Source: Dipylidium caninum
Lineage: Eukaryota; Platyhelminthes; Cestoda; Cyclophyllidea; Dipylidiidae
Direction of reading: 5' to 3'
Assembly: GCA_017562135.1 (NCBI GenBank)
Contig: QEYB01000766.1
Span: forward strand, 558,001 to 622,000
DNA: 64,000 nucleotides
How positions within the stretch are numbered: position 1 is the stretch's first letter; every line of letters starts with the position of its first letter. Both the position numbers and the translations under genes were made by a program. Positions 38,101 to 50,700 of this stretch are shown piece after piece. Below the pieces are notes generated by a model. It had not been told where the DNA came from. It worked only from the letters and a program-made list of their open reading frames with translations, and did not search any database.

Positions 38101-40463
38101 GACGACGCGCGTAGGGGTAGCGGCGCCATCCGCATTGGTGGAGAACATGGTATTCGGTTGAAAGCAAACCAATCGTGACCGCCGAGCCATGCGGACAATG
38201 GAATTGCTGTCAGAGAGATGAGTGTAGGGCAACATGGCTTCTGTCACCACAGGCGTAGGAGCAGTGTCACTGGCGTAAAGGTCTACCAGCAACCATTTCA
38301 AAGTAACTACATTCACACGACAGTAGTAGATTTCCCCCAGCGAGACTGATGTATTTACAGGCGTCAAAAAAGGAGCCATTGTAGAGTCAAGCTAGACGTT
38401 AAAAGTGTGTTCGGTAAGAAAACGAGGGAAAAGCGAAATACTTACGATTTGTGAGAGAAGGAATCTGGTACGGGGTGTATCTGAAGTTTTCGCTGTCTGA
38501 TCAATGCGCTTCAAAACCCGCAATTGGAGAGTTTCACCCTTCTTGAAAAAAGTCTCTGCCGATTGTGTGTTATTCAAAAGGCTCAGTCGACGCGGGATCC
38601 ATCCACAAACATCATTCATCCCGCAAACAAGGATGCCTCTCTCACTGAGGTGAACTACAAAGGCAGTAACCAGGAAGGGTTCATCTTTTGTCAGATTATA
38701 GCGCCCAGTCTCATGCCAAGTTCGGAGCATTTTGGAGCTACCCAGAATGGGAGATTTAGAAGAAATGAGGCTTTTCTTAGCTGTTAATAGGATCTTATTC
38801 TGTGGATTCACGAAAAGAACCTAAAACAAACATAAACATTTTAAAGGTAGAAAGGATAAGTAAGATGAGTGGCAAATTCACTCACAAGTGCCTTGATTTT
38901 ATCGCCTATTTTAAATCGATCCCGGGGATCTTTGATGGGAACATCTGAGAGGTGCATGAAAGGAATGAGGCCACGAATGCTTCGACCCAAAGAAACTGAA
39001 ATACCTTGCTTTATAAACTTTTTTACAGTAACCTTGACGATAAAAGAGAAATTATCGTATAATACAGGAAAATTGAATTCAAACTTATGTAAAAGTCTTA
39101 CCGAGACAACAGCACCCACTTTAACATTATGAACAGTAAGAAACTTTGATTCCAGATCCTGTCTAAGTGAACTAGATGCTTAAGAAAATAAAATTACCGT
39201 CTGCAAGAAACTATTGGCATGTTCAGAAATAGATCAAAATCAATCACGCGACATTTCATAGGAGTATCTTCGGGGATTTCCGATGTCCACTTTTTAGAGG
39301 GATTAGTGTCAAATGCATTTCCTTTCTGAAGAAGAAATGAATGAGATAAAAAATTGGTTACTAGGAGGATGGCCGATCTGTGCAAAAGCGGCAACCATAG
39401 ATAAACGCAGTTCCGTTCACGTCGTTTTAAAACAGCGTCTGTGCATATTGATCCAATTTTAACATGTTTATAGGCAAAATGTCCATAAAGCTCATCAAGA
39501 TCGTCCTCAACGAAGTGAGGCAGCATGCTAGCTGTCAGCGATTTCGTAACAAGATCCATAACAACAATGCAAGCAATGACCTAAAACAAAACGATATTAG
39601 CAAAGTCATTTGAAGAGGGAGTTATTGCTCGAACTCACTTGACTATTTACGCTATATTGTTTGGCTTCAAGAGGGCAATGTTGCGCAGGTACATGGACAG
39701 AAAAGGATCGAAAAGAACATCGCAAACCCTCCGCTGACACGGAATGAATTTTCACGGGGATCCGCATTCCGGGAAGGAGGCAATCAAACGGGATAACAGC
39801 ACCGTTGGGAATCTAGATGTAGACTACCATTGATAAAACATACCTTAGGTTTATTCAGCATTGTCGCACGAAAGACGCGTGAATCACTCGATAACTGGTC
39901 TTCCGGAATGGAAAATTCTACCAGAGTGCCGATCGATAGTTTGCAAGAATCTTAAAAGTTAATACAAAGAAATGATGATCACCATCAATTACAGTTTCTT
40001 CAAAAGGCAGAAAAACATTAAGGTTTCGGACGCCGGTATCGAGTAAATAGCCATTGTCTTCAATGCTATTGACTGCACCAATAAGTGTCGTGAATGGTTT
40101 CAATTGGCTTTTTTTGACATTTTGATTCACCGCATCAGGACTAAGAGAGAGTTTCAAAGGGGTCTTCTTCAAACTATTAACGGCTTCTGCCACGCTTTGG
40201 CCCTGTTTCACAGAACATCGCACAATTTGCCCTACACTAAACATTTGCTTAGGCATTTTGATATCGACCTATATAGGTAAAAAGAATCCAGCCCATTTCC
40301 TTACATTTTTGTTGCCAGAAACCAGTTGTTCAAGAGCTTCTCGGTAAGGAGAATTGATATCAGTAATGTTAACACGACCTTTCAGACCATGAATCAAAGA
40401 CAAATTTAAATGATAGGATTCAATACTCTTTATACACCCCAAAACCAACTGTTCCGCTGACAT
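29127..40463 (-). CDS. PDCD11: RRP5/PDCD11 rRNA biogenesis factor
   Basis: A nucleolar protein needed for pre-rRNA cleavage and 18S rRNA production. Exons: 40463-40305, 40268-39983, 39950-39844, 39812-39639, 39580-39362, 39325-39198, 39162-39102, 39032-38886, 38820-38446, 38391-37981, 37641-37320, 36279-35972, 35095-34908, 34681-34227, 33423-33027, 32648-32553, 32060-31771, 31494-31007, 30225-30053, 29472-29326 and tentatively 29202-29127. Phases agree throughout, giving about 1,670 residues, somewhat shorter than the vertebrate protein. Successive S1 RNA-binding domains are visible, e.g. GYLLDTGV, SVSLGRSIRGLIPFMHLSDV and DYGVFVELPGGFRGLVPK. A charged linker (PKRRRR) precedes C-terminal HAT repeats (NSRLWILYAAHHQ, CAQLEFQFGDVDRA). 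The N-terminus is uncertain: 40456 may be an acceptor instead of a coding start at 40463. Several introns are 31-36 nt. Confidence 0.88.
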
Positions 40464-41794
40464 CAGGCAAAGAAGTTCAGACCACGCCGCGACAAAGCGT
40501 ATGACCTTGAATGCGGTGAAATGCTGAGCATTAATGACTGATTGCAATTATCTGATGTTCATCTCTTCCCTGGCACGGCATATCGAAAGGTGGAGAAGAA
40601 GAGAACCAACTACAAAAATATTTGCGAGCGACTTAAAGAGTTGTGTTTAACCGTAGCCACGGTTTTTCCCGTGACAGTTTGAATTAGTATCTTTGTTATT
40701 TTAGTTTGTCCCTGTAACTATGAGAGGTCATATAACTAAAGCGAGTAATCAGTAGATGAAGTAGAGGGTCACAAGGCTGTGCGAGAAACCAGCATACTTT
40801 GCAAACTCTGATATGGATTCGACCAACATTTCGCATCTATTAATTCTATGATTCTGAGGACCACCTTTTTCCAAGACCTAAACATATGGGGCGACTTTCG
40901 ATGGATTTAAAAGTAACCGTAAGCAATATAACAAATGAAGGAAAGAATGACCAAAATTTCATATTCCTTTTATATGTTTTTGTCCAAAACCTTAGTGGGC
41001 CGGGTAAATAGACGTTGGCAATATTTGTGCAATCTTGCTTTCACTTCATATACCGGTCGTGAAGGAAACACCACTTTTCATTTGGGTTAAATGCCGATCA
41101 CCGATGGATTTCTGACATGACCTCAAAAGTAGGAGCGATTATTGCTCAAGGGGCAGATCTTAGCTGTACAAAGTATATTTTTTGTCCAATTGCATGATGG
41201 TAAAAAGGAGTTTAAACGACGTGTTTGAAAATTTCGTGTGCACGGAATTGCCGTCATTTCAATTGTATATTGATACGATTGCTGCTGAGAAACATTTGCC
41301 ACTTACGCTTTGCAGAAACAGATTACACAACCCACCGCATTAGTTATGGGGCATGATGATGGTAAAATTACTTTATGAGGGCATATATACACATACAACC
41401 TGGCAAGATTTCGTATCCGAGCAAAAAATAATCGGGCCACTTGTGAAAACAGAACTTTGCGCGTCGCCTTTAAGCTGGCCACATTATCCGCATGCAGAAT
41501 AATATGCAGATAAAATTTTTTATTTCTTGCAATTGGCTCTTCATTGCTGCCTTGCATTTTGCGATCAAGAAAGAACTGTGACATTGTATTTAAAAGCTTC
41601 ATTGCAGGTTATTTAGATAGGTCTGGCGAGCATAAGGATGATCCGCTATGAATCATAACGCGCCGCTTTATCATGCCTGTGGGTTACCATGACATTACAG
41701 GCGCCTTGTCGAAATTCGCGATATCTTATTAATGTGAAATGCGATGGTAAATATGATTATTTGGCTACCCTTCAAAAAGCGTTTGTGATATAGG
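40464..41794. other. Intergenic region between divergent RRP5 and AGBL5
   Basis: About 1.3 kb of AT-rich DNA between two genes pointing away from each other. It probably contains both promoters and perhaps a missing RRP5 5' exon. A 99-codon minus-strand frame at 41303-41602 shows no domain and was not called. Confidence 0.45.
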
Positions 41795-44700
41795 ATGCAG
41801 GCCGGAATGTTACTATTTTCCGCTAATTTTGATTCTGGAAATTTAGGGCATGTGGAAAGTGCTCGTGAAAGCATTGAATTTACTGGTGCACAATCGAGTA
41901 AAACTCACATTCAAGGGTGGGCCGACCGTGTGGTGATCATAGGCGACGCCTCTAGAAGACCATTACTTTGTAGCAAGCCGGATTATCACGTAAAATGTTG
42001 GACCTCCCCTGATGCTCATGGTTCAGCCTTTGAAAATGGGAACAAGACCTGGTTTCATTTCTCAGTTCGAAATTATACTCCTGGATCACTAATTAGAATA
42101 TCGATCATGACCGTCGGTCGTCAATCTAAAACGTTTGGCCAAGGTTACACACCCGTCTTTAACGTCATGAAGTCGTTAGCAGACAACCCATGGCAAGTTA
42201 CTGAAACTCGTGCACTTTTATTTAGACATTACGTTGACGTATAGCAAATGAATTTGCATATTTAGGGTATAAATGTATGATTTGAAAATTTAGTGTTCAT
42301 CTTGTCGTAATGACTTGTATTTTGATTTTTTGCTTGATTCAGTTGGATGCGAATTACGGAAGACCCCATTGCCGAAACTGTGGATGGTCAATTCGCGGTT
42401 ACCTTTGCTCATCGTTTTACACAACAACCAGACAGTGTCACATATTTCGCCTTCAGCTATCCATGGACCTACCTCGACACACAAATGCAACTGAGGCGTC
42501 TGGAAAACATGTATAAATTGTCGATGCCACTTGTAAAAGGTGTACAGTTGTCGGCCCATCCAGTCACATACTCATCATCAATTTATTTCCATCGTGAACT
42601 CCTTTGTTACAGTCTTTGTGGCCGAAGGGTGGACTTACTAACTATTTCGGATAATGAAAACAAGCTTTCCGAACTGGAAGATCGCTTTGATCCCCTTTTA
42701 TTCCCAGAACAATCCGTTCCTCGTCCTCATAAATTTGCCAAAAAAAAGGTTGGTGCCGCTTCTTTAAAATTGACCTCTCAATTTCATAAGAGTCGTAAAA
42801 ATTTACCTCGAATTCATTTAACACTAATTTAAAACGAGTTGATTATCATTGCACTAGTCGATGTAAAATAAATGAACATATTTTCCCTTCCCATACATGC
42901 ATTACTTACTTCGCATCTTTAATGATTAATCAACAATGCTTGTTAAGCTGACTTTGTCATTTTGCTGGTGTATGGTATTTCGACTGCCTTTTCAAAGTTT
43001 TACTTTTACGAATATTTTCACAAATAACTCTTATTAGTATACTGTTAAATGTTGACAGAAAATTTCCTTTATATATAATTGTGCGAATAAATGCTGGTCC
43101 AGGTAAAGCTTTGCGATAAAATTGCTAATTAAGTTTAAATGCTGTATGTAAATTGCTAGGGATTGAGGAGGGTGTAAGATGCCGAAGCATTATCTTCGAC
43201 TCATCCACTCATTTCTACCGTCCCAGTCGCCGTACATGTGTATTCAAATTCTACAAATCTATTTATTTTCCGCTTTCGTCAACTTTTTCCTTTCCGTCCA
43301 TCGTAAGTAATTTTCACACCTAAAGTTGTAGTTCACATAGATAAAATAAAAAATGCATATGCCGTCGAATCCTGGACTCCGTGATATAGTGTTGAGTCTA
43401 AATTATGTGGGCCAAGGAAAGTTTAAGACAAAGTGATGGTATTCTCTCCTCAACAGGTATTTCTTGTTACCGCCCGCGTACATCCAGGTGAAACTCCAGG
43501 CAGCCACATGTTTAACGGCTTACTCGAATTCCTTTTGCGTGAGAAGGATGAACGGGCAATTCGATTGCGCCAGAGCTACGTTTTCAAATTAATCCCTATG
43601 CTCAATCCTGACGGAGTGGCGATGGGTCACCATAGGACGGATTCGCGTGGTGTCAACCTCAATCGCTTCTACCTCCAACCCAACTTCCTCCTTTATCCTG
43701 CAGTATACGCAGTGAAGGCCCTGGCCACCTACCATCACCTTAATTATGCCAATGCCGTCAGTTATCCGGGCAGTCTTCCTGCCTGGCAACATGAGCTCTT
43801 CGTCAATCTTGCCGCTCGCTACAGACATCTTACCGAATCGGTGGAATTCTCGGCCCACACTGGCAATTCGATTCGACTTCCGTTTGTTGACACAGAAAAA
43901 GTCGCTGAACCTGCTGCCGCATCAGAGAAAGAAAATACGAATAATGTGGCTCCAGATGCAAACAATAGACTGAATGCGCTGGCTGAGGAGAAGAGACTAA
44001 CTTCATCAACCAGCTCTAGACCTATGAAACCGCGAAAACTTCAACGAGACTCTCGTCAACGTCTGTTTATTCCGACGGTAAGTCCTTTACTCTGATCTGG
44101 CATCTGGGCAGTTGGGGGATGCCTTTTGTTTCCACGTGGCGTTTTTGTCCAACTCGTTCAATTGAAACTCTAAAACTACTTACTTTTACGCATTTTATTC
44201 GGGAAAAGTCGACTGTTTGATATTTAAGCCTTGAAAACTGCATTTAAAGTGTAACCGTGTGTCTTTCAAGAGCGGCCGTGTATGTCGGCATCTCGACATC
44301 CGACTATGTAATATCTTAGCGTGCACACGCAGGAGTTTTGGGCTCGAAAATTACTTTTATCTTGTCATTCTTTAAATTCGAACCTTGTTTCAGGCTTAGT
44401 CTCAGTTAAATAGTTGAAATCGTGCCGCCAATTATTGAGGCAAAGGGCTGTTAGAGTGGAGAAGCCCCTTCTTCACTGACGCACTCGCAATAGCCTCAGT
44501 CAACCTTGACATTGGCAGTCTGGCAAATAGAAGCCGAAAACATTAAACCTCTATGACGAAAGAGCTTCAACGGCTTCAGATTATTTTAAGCTAAAAGTGT
44601 GCCGCCAGTGGGGCTCTCTGATTCCTCCGGCGATGGTTATGCAGGCACTTTGTTCGCTGACAGACTGTCAATTTGCGGGTACCTTCAAAGCATTGTCAGT

Positions 44701-47700
44701 GGGAAAGCGGACTACACATCAAACCTTATGACCAGTGATTTGTTTTAGTGAGCTTTCTGACTGACTCGTTAGTATTTTATAAACTTTCATAGTCATATAT
44801 TAATTATTCCACTTTGATGTAATTTTGTGGACCCGGGGGCTGCGCATTCCTCGCTTTTACGATGGTGCTTAAACAATGTGCGGTCTCCGCATCGAGCCTT
44901 GCTTCAAAAGCACTAAAAGTGGCCCTGAGACATTTTCCATCACTTTTGATTGGGTGCGGGTAAAGAGAATCTTCTACTTATACCAGACTGCACAACGGGG
45001 TTGAATGACTTGATGCCCCTCACGGGATCAAATACACTTTTTTGTCCATTTCCACCAGGATCCTGAAACCACCGATCACGGCATGGAACCAGAAGACGTT
45101 GAGGAGTCTCCATGTTTGGACGCAAAGTCCAACAGCGCAGGTTGCTGCGGCACCTCAAACAAGCCTCCCATCTTCCCTATGGACCCGCGGTGGCCAAGTA
45201 GTGCGTCTACCTACCTTCAGCCGATACTGCAAATTCACACAGTTCGAGTTCCTCGAAGGTCCACAGGTCCGGGAAGAGGGAAAATCTGCGAGAATAGTGG
45301 CTCCCTCTCGGAGGCAGCCGAGCAGACGGGGAACACCAGTACAAACTTACCCAAGTCAAGTAAAACGTTAGTGTTCCATCCAGATTGCTCTTCCACTTAA
45401 AATACTAAATCCCTTCAGGAGAAAATTTTTTTACTTTTTCTCAAACGCTACATGGATATGAATAGCTTTGTTGTTCCACTTTATTAAAAACACCTGCGAT
45501 CGTGTCTACCTCTCGAAAAATCTGTGGAAGTCAACTTACCGCCCCGACAGGTAGAGTGAGAACGGCTTCCTCCATGGAGTGGAAATGGGTAATTTCCCCG
45601 AGGAAAATCTGCCCCTTCCCCCCGTCCCCCGTCCCCCCCTCCACGTTAGTAAAGCGAAAGTCCCCACTGGGCGAGCGTAGACCTTTTAAGTAAGCGTCTG
45701 ACGAGCGGATTTTGCACTTTTACCGTCTTGGAGACACTAATTCAGTCTAAAATAGCTTTTCTTATGTTTATTTACTAATCTACCTCAAAAGGATCGCTGA
45801 CTATAAAAAAACTGACTTCATTTCCTGAAGTGGCTAATAACCAAATTGACAGATTGTCCTCGAGTGTCAACCCCGTCGTCATTCTTCGTGTATTGTGTCA
45901 TCAAACGGAGCCCCCTTTTTGCATTTGATGGCATTTTTAATGACGTGTTGTTGCAAGGCTTTTGTCTGGCCTTATTAACAGGTCTAAACAAGCCGAGTTG
46001 GAGGCGGAGGCGGAGGCTCCACCTAAGCTTCACCAGGGACATCAGCCGCCGACTGTCAAAGTGGAGAAGGACCTTGTCAATCCATCTTCTTGCATTGAGA
46101 ATAATACATCGACGAAATGTCCACAGTATACTGACTTTTCGGACGACGAAAATGGTTAGTTTTGTCATTGGAAATCTGCCCTATTCGACTGCCTAATCGT
46201 TTCCGATAGCGTGGTGCACAACTATTTGAAACTTTCCTCTCCCTCTGTCCATAAATGCACATTCCATCGCGCCTTCGTAGAATGAAAATTAGGACCTCGA
46301 TAACTCGAAATTGCATTCTAGCACTTCCTATAGTGGTCTTCTCCGTGAATAAAGCTGCCTCCACCACTCTTGTGCTTGCAGTCCCCGTTCTGTCGCCTTC
46401 AGGACTGCCGAGGAGTGCTCGTTCACGTACACATCTGAAAATCGGCTTAAGGATATCAACCAAAGCACCCTTTGTGGGTAAAGTGGTTGGAGGGGCAACA
46501 CGATCTCCCGCCTCCGTGCGTCTCTTAGACTTCACCTCATCTTGATCGCCGAGGGTCCCTCTGTTTCATTATGACTTATTACGTCTCTCTCTCTCTCTCT
46601 CTATTTCCCACAAGTCCAGCTAAGTCACGAGTTGCTAAAGTAGCCATTGAGCGGGAGACTCCATTTGGTATTCGTCTGAGTAGAATATCTTGATGTTCGT
46701 CTTCTCCAAGTAAAGTGCCCACTTAATGGCACCTGTTTTACAACTCCAATGAAAAAGAGCAGGGGTGAGCCCGAAGGCTGCCACTAAGGTCGACTTCCAT
46801 GTTGCTCCATCGATGGCCTTCGGATCGCCTCAGTGCTCCCCTTAGAGAAGCTGAAATGGGCGAGATTTCGGACACTTGGAAGGCTCCTCACCTGTCTACA
46901 GAATGAATTCACCAATAATAATGACGTGGGGTCCTGGGGGCTCTCTGTGAACCAATTCCCTCGTAAAAAGCGTCCGATTGATGTCTGTGTGGAGGGCTTC
47001 TTCCGTCCCGCACGAGCATCCGCCTGTATTTGGTAGGCTCACTTAGAGGCTGTGGTCGCGCCCCCCACCAAAAGGTGTTTGATGCTGCTCCGGTCGGCCG
47101 GGTGACTCTTAGAGGCCATGACAGTTGCGGTATGGCATTTTGTCTGTTGAAACGCGGACCCAAATACGTGGGAACGCTGATTGACATACTGGAGCATAGT
47201 GAGTGATTTGGTGAATCCGTGAGACCTCATTTTTTTAAGTCGGAGTAAGTGTATTTGTCAATCAGAGGCGGAAGTAGGCATGACGCGACCTGCCACCTTG
47301 TAGAGGCGGACTGTCAGACACGGAAGTTGGACCGGATGTACGTGAACATGGTGGCGAAGCACCTTAACCAGGACGGGGTCGACGTGGAGACGAAGGAAGC
47401 CTTCTTGGCCTACTGCTCTGGCGCCCACCTCACGCATCCAAACCTCCTCGACGTCTCGCCCGAGGAGAGCGGCGTCCGCTGCTACATCGACCTCCACGGC
47501 CACTGCACCAAACGCGGCTGCTTCTGCTATGGCAACCGCCTCCGAGACGATCGTCAAATGGTTCGTTCGACTTTTCATTTTACACAATGCAAACGTGAAG
47601 TTTCTCATTAATAATTGGAAAATGGACGCACAGCTTTCTTGGGCCCGTTTAAGTACTAGTTTGGAAAATATAGAACGGGTGTTGACTATAAGTACACAGC

Positions 47701-50700
47701 GAAAAGTTCAAATTTTTCACATTTTTTTATTATATTTGATCAAAATGATTTGCATTGGCATCCGCAACTTTCTATCAACAAATCAGAGAGTCCTATATAC
47801 CTTTTAAAAAACCTTTATTTTAGAGTAAATCACTCACTAAAATTTTGTCATATTATCATCTTGGATATTGTGTGTCTTTTTTTTCTGAAAATAATTTGTC
47901 AGACAAAATGTCATACTGCGGAGAAGTTATTTACTTTGTCAACAGCAATTAAAGCCTCATTTGGCAGTCGTTCAGCGTTGCCATCCAGCATTGGCGTTGT
48001 GCCGTGCAGATAGAGCAGGGCTGAAGGTTTGCCTTCAGCTGCGCGACAGAACGTCAAGTAGGACTCCGTCGTTGTTATGCTTTCGCCTGGTTGTGTTGCA
48101 GGATGGCATAATGGCTGGCCACTCCTCGGACAATCGGCCACATAGCGGTAACTACGGGGTGTTTTGGTGAAATTTCGGCTTAGCGATCTATCCGGAGAGT
48201 GGGTCTTTCCTTATCCTACCCAGAAAACGGATGCAACAGTCATCCTTGCAGTCGCCCTACCGTCTACAGTTGTCAGTTCGCACTGCGGGCTCATATGAGT
48301 CCACGTTTTTCCTTATCTATTGTACGCAGTTATTTTAACACAATGGTAGCCGCTTGGATGGCCAGTTTTTTTAGTTAAGACCCGAATTCACGAATAGTCG
48401 TGTGGGGATCGGATTCCACAGGCATCCTCACTCATTCCTCCCCGTTATCAGCCGCCTTGACGAAAGGAAATTGGTGGAGCCAATATCGAGCCTTTCTTTC
48501 ATTAATGCCCCCGTCTGCCAAAGCCTCATTAATGCTTCCCGAAATTTTTTGGACTGTGCTATGATTAAATTTGAAGTAGCATAAGAAAAGCAGATGTAAA
48601 TTGCCTTTTGTTCCCATTCAGTTTCGGTGAAAATGAAATATACATTGGATAAGATTAGGGAAGAATTTTACGAAATGGGAAAGCAGAATACCTTTACGGT
48701 TTATAGACCAAAGTATCGAGCGCGCGTTGCAATACACCCTTCCCAGTCGCAGTAGCAGATGGTTGCTGCAATGAATGATCCAATTGCTGCTTTTTTAACT
48801 CTCACTTGCCTCAGCCTGCGAGTAATTTTTCTGGTAAACATCTGCTCTCATCTTATTGCGAGATTGTCTAAATTTTTCGATTGCCTAACGGCTGATGGCA
48901 ATGACGGGTCAGTCGGGATGGAATGCCGCTTGGCAGGGCACAGCTGCTCTTATCGGCACTCAACCCCTGCGCATGCGCGACAGATCAACTAGTAAATTGC
49001 TGTTGCCGCGACTCAAGTCGGCCGTCCTCTTTGTGTCTGACCCCATCGTCGTCGCCTCTGCCTCTACGCCGCACTTTTGTCTCGTTATTTCGACAGCAGG
49101 TTTTTTCGCGCTCCTTCTCTGTCTCTCTCTCTCTCTCTTTCCTTCTCCTTCCCTCTCTTTTCCTCTCTTTCTCTCTCTTTCTCTCTCTCTCTGGGAGCGC
49201 GATAAAACCTGCTGTCGAAATAACGAGACCAAAGTGCGGCGTAGAGGCAGAGGCGACGACGATGGACTCAAACTCAGTGCACCGTGAAGGACAATGCTGT
49301 TTTTTGGGAATCTCCTTGTGATTTTCACTCGTCTTCTACTTCAACACAGCGTTTATGGGAAACCTTTCTGCACACCATGTCGGCGTTAAACTCTAGTACT
49401 TACGCCTCTTTGTTGCCGGAGGAATTCAGACCCTTCTCTGGGGAGAATATTTGAGAATCCCTCCCCCATTGCATTTTCCACCGCAGACAATCTGTCCACA
49501 TGTTAATTTCCTTTTCTTTTAATTGCCCTCTCAGTGCCCTTGCGGTCCAAATTTTTGGGGTGTTGAAAGGGAAAAGAACATTCGCGTCGTCCTCTTGGCC
49601 TGCTCAACTCAACGCTGCTTGCAGCACGGTACAAATGCTCCCCAGTGACGACCCGTCCAACTTTTCCCTTTACCGATTGTCTCAGAGACTTGAGAAGTGC
49701 TTTTCCACCTGTCCTTTGTGCTATGCTTCCGACAACGCCTCATCTTGTGTGAAACGCACTTCCCACTGTTCTACCTCTCCTATTAAGTCTGATGCTTTTC
49801 TATTTTCGTCTAATTCGAACAAAGTTATAACTTGGATTCGCAGAATTCGAGGTGGTTAACGGCTCCAATTGGGGCCATATTTCCCCCACCACGCGTAAAA
49901 CCCTCCTCATCCCTTTGCCTTCTGCATAATTATGCCCGCAGTTGAGCTGACTCCAGTCTCTTCCCTTTTCGTCCCCGCTGCTTGCGCTCGAGCAGGTCGA
50001 CAATGTGCTGTACGCGCGTCTCGTCGCAGCCAACTCGGCCTTCTTCGACTTCGGCGCGTGCAACTTCTCTGTCCGCAACATGTACCTCCGCGACAAGGTG
50101 AACGACACGACCAAGGAGGGCTCCGGTCGCGTGGGCATCTGGAAACACACCGGCATTACACACTGCTACACTGTCGAGGCCAACTACACCTCGAGTAGGC
50201 TCAACAATCCCCTCCCTCTCCCCTCTTCTCTCCTCTCCTCTTCTGGCCACAGAAACACTCCACCTGAGCAGAGAAAGTTTGTTTGACCATCGATGGGGCA
50301 TTTGAGTGGTAGAGTTGAACGGGGCCCGGGGTGCCACCAAAACTTTTCCCCTCTACTTTTCTTTAAGGCAGTCAATGCGGATCCTGAATTTGGCTTTATT
50401 GCAGAGGAGACAATCTGACCAAATAGGCAATTTACTTTTCCGAGTCCATCATTTAACACTCAAGACGGGTGTTCGTCCCACCTCACCTCGCTGTGCAGCG
50501 GTGATGGCTGGTTGAGACACTTTCCACGCCGGGACAGCGCAATTCTCGGCACTCCCCTCGGCACCGCACCCGCCTGCGAGTCCTTGTGACTCCGCGTTTT
50601 TGCACACGCCGTCTGAAACCGCACAAACCGCCATGGTGAAGAGTAGCACAACGCCTTACTGAATCACTTTTATCCTTATCGGGACGACTATTCTCCTTTT

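Noticed and set aside
39163..39197. A 26-nt intron in RRP5 (acceptor CATCTAG)
   Set aside because: The acceptor nine bases later (CACTTAG) gives 35 nt, keeps phase and aligns with the family without a gap.
41303..41602. 99-codon minus-strand frame between RRP5 and AGBL5
   Set aside because: No domain or splice-compatible link to RRP5's N-terminus was found.
48895..49328. Three 120-130 codon frames on both strands
   Set aside because: They are created by the inverted repeat and its CT spacer; the same residues appear on both strands because of the hairpin.
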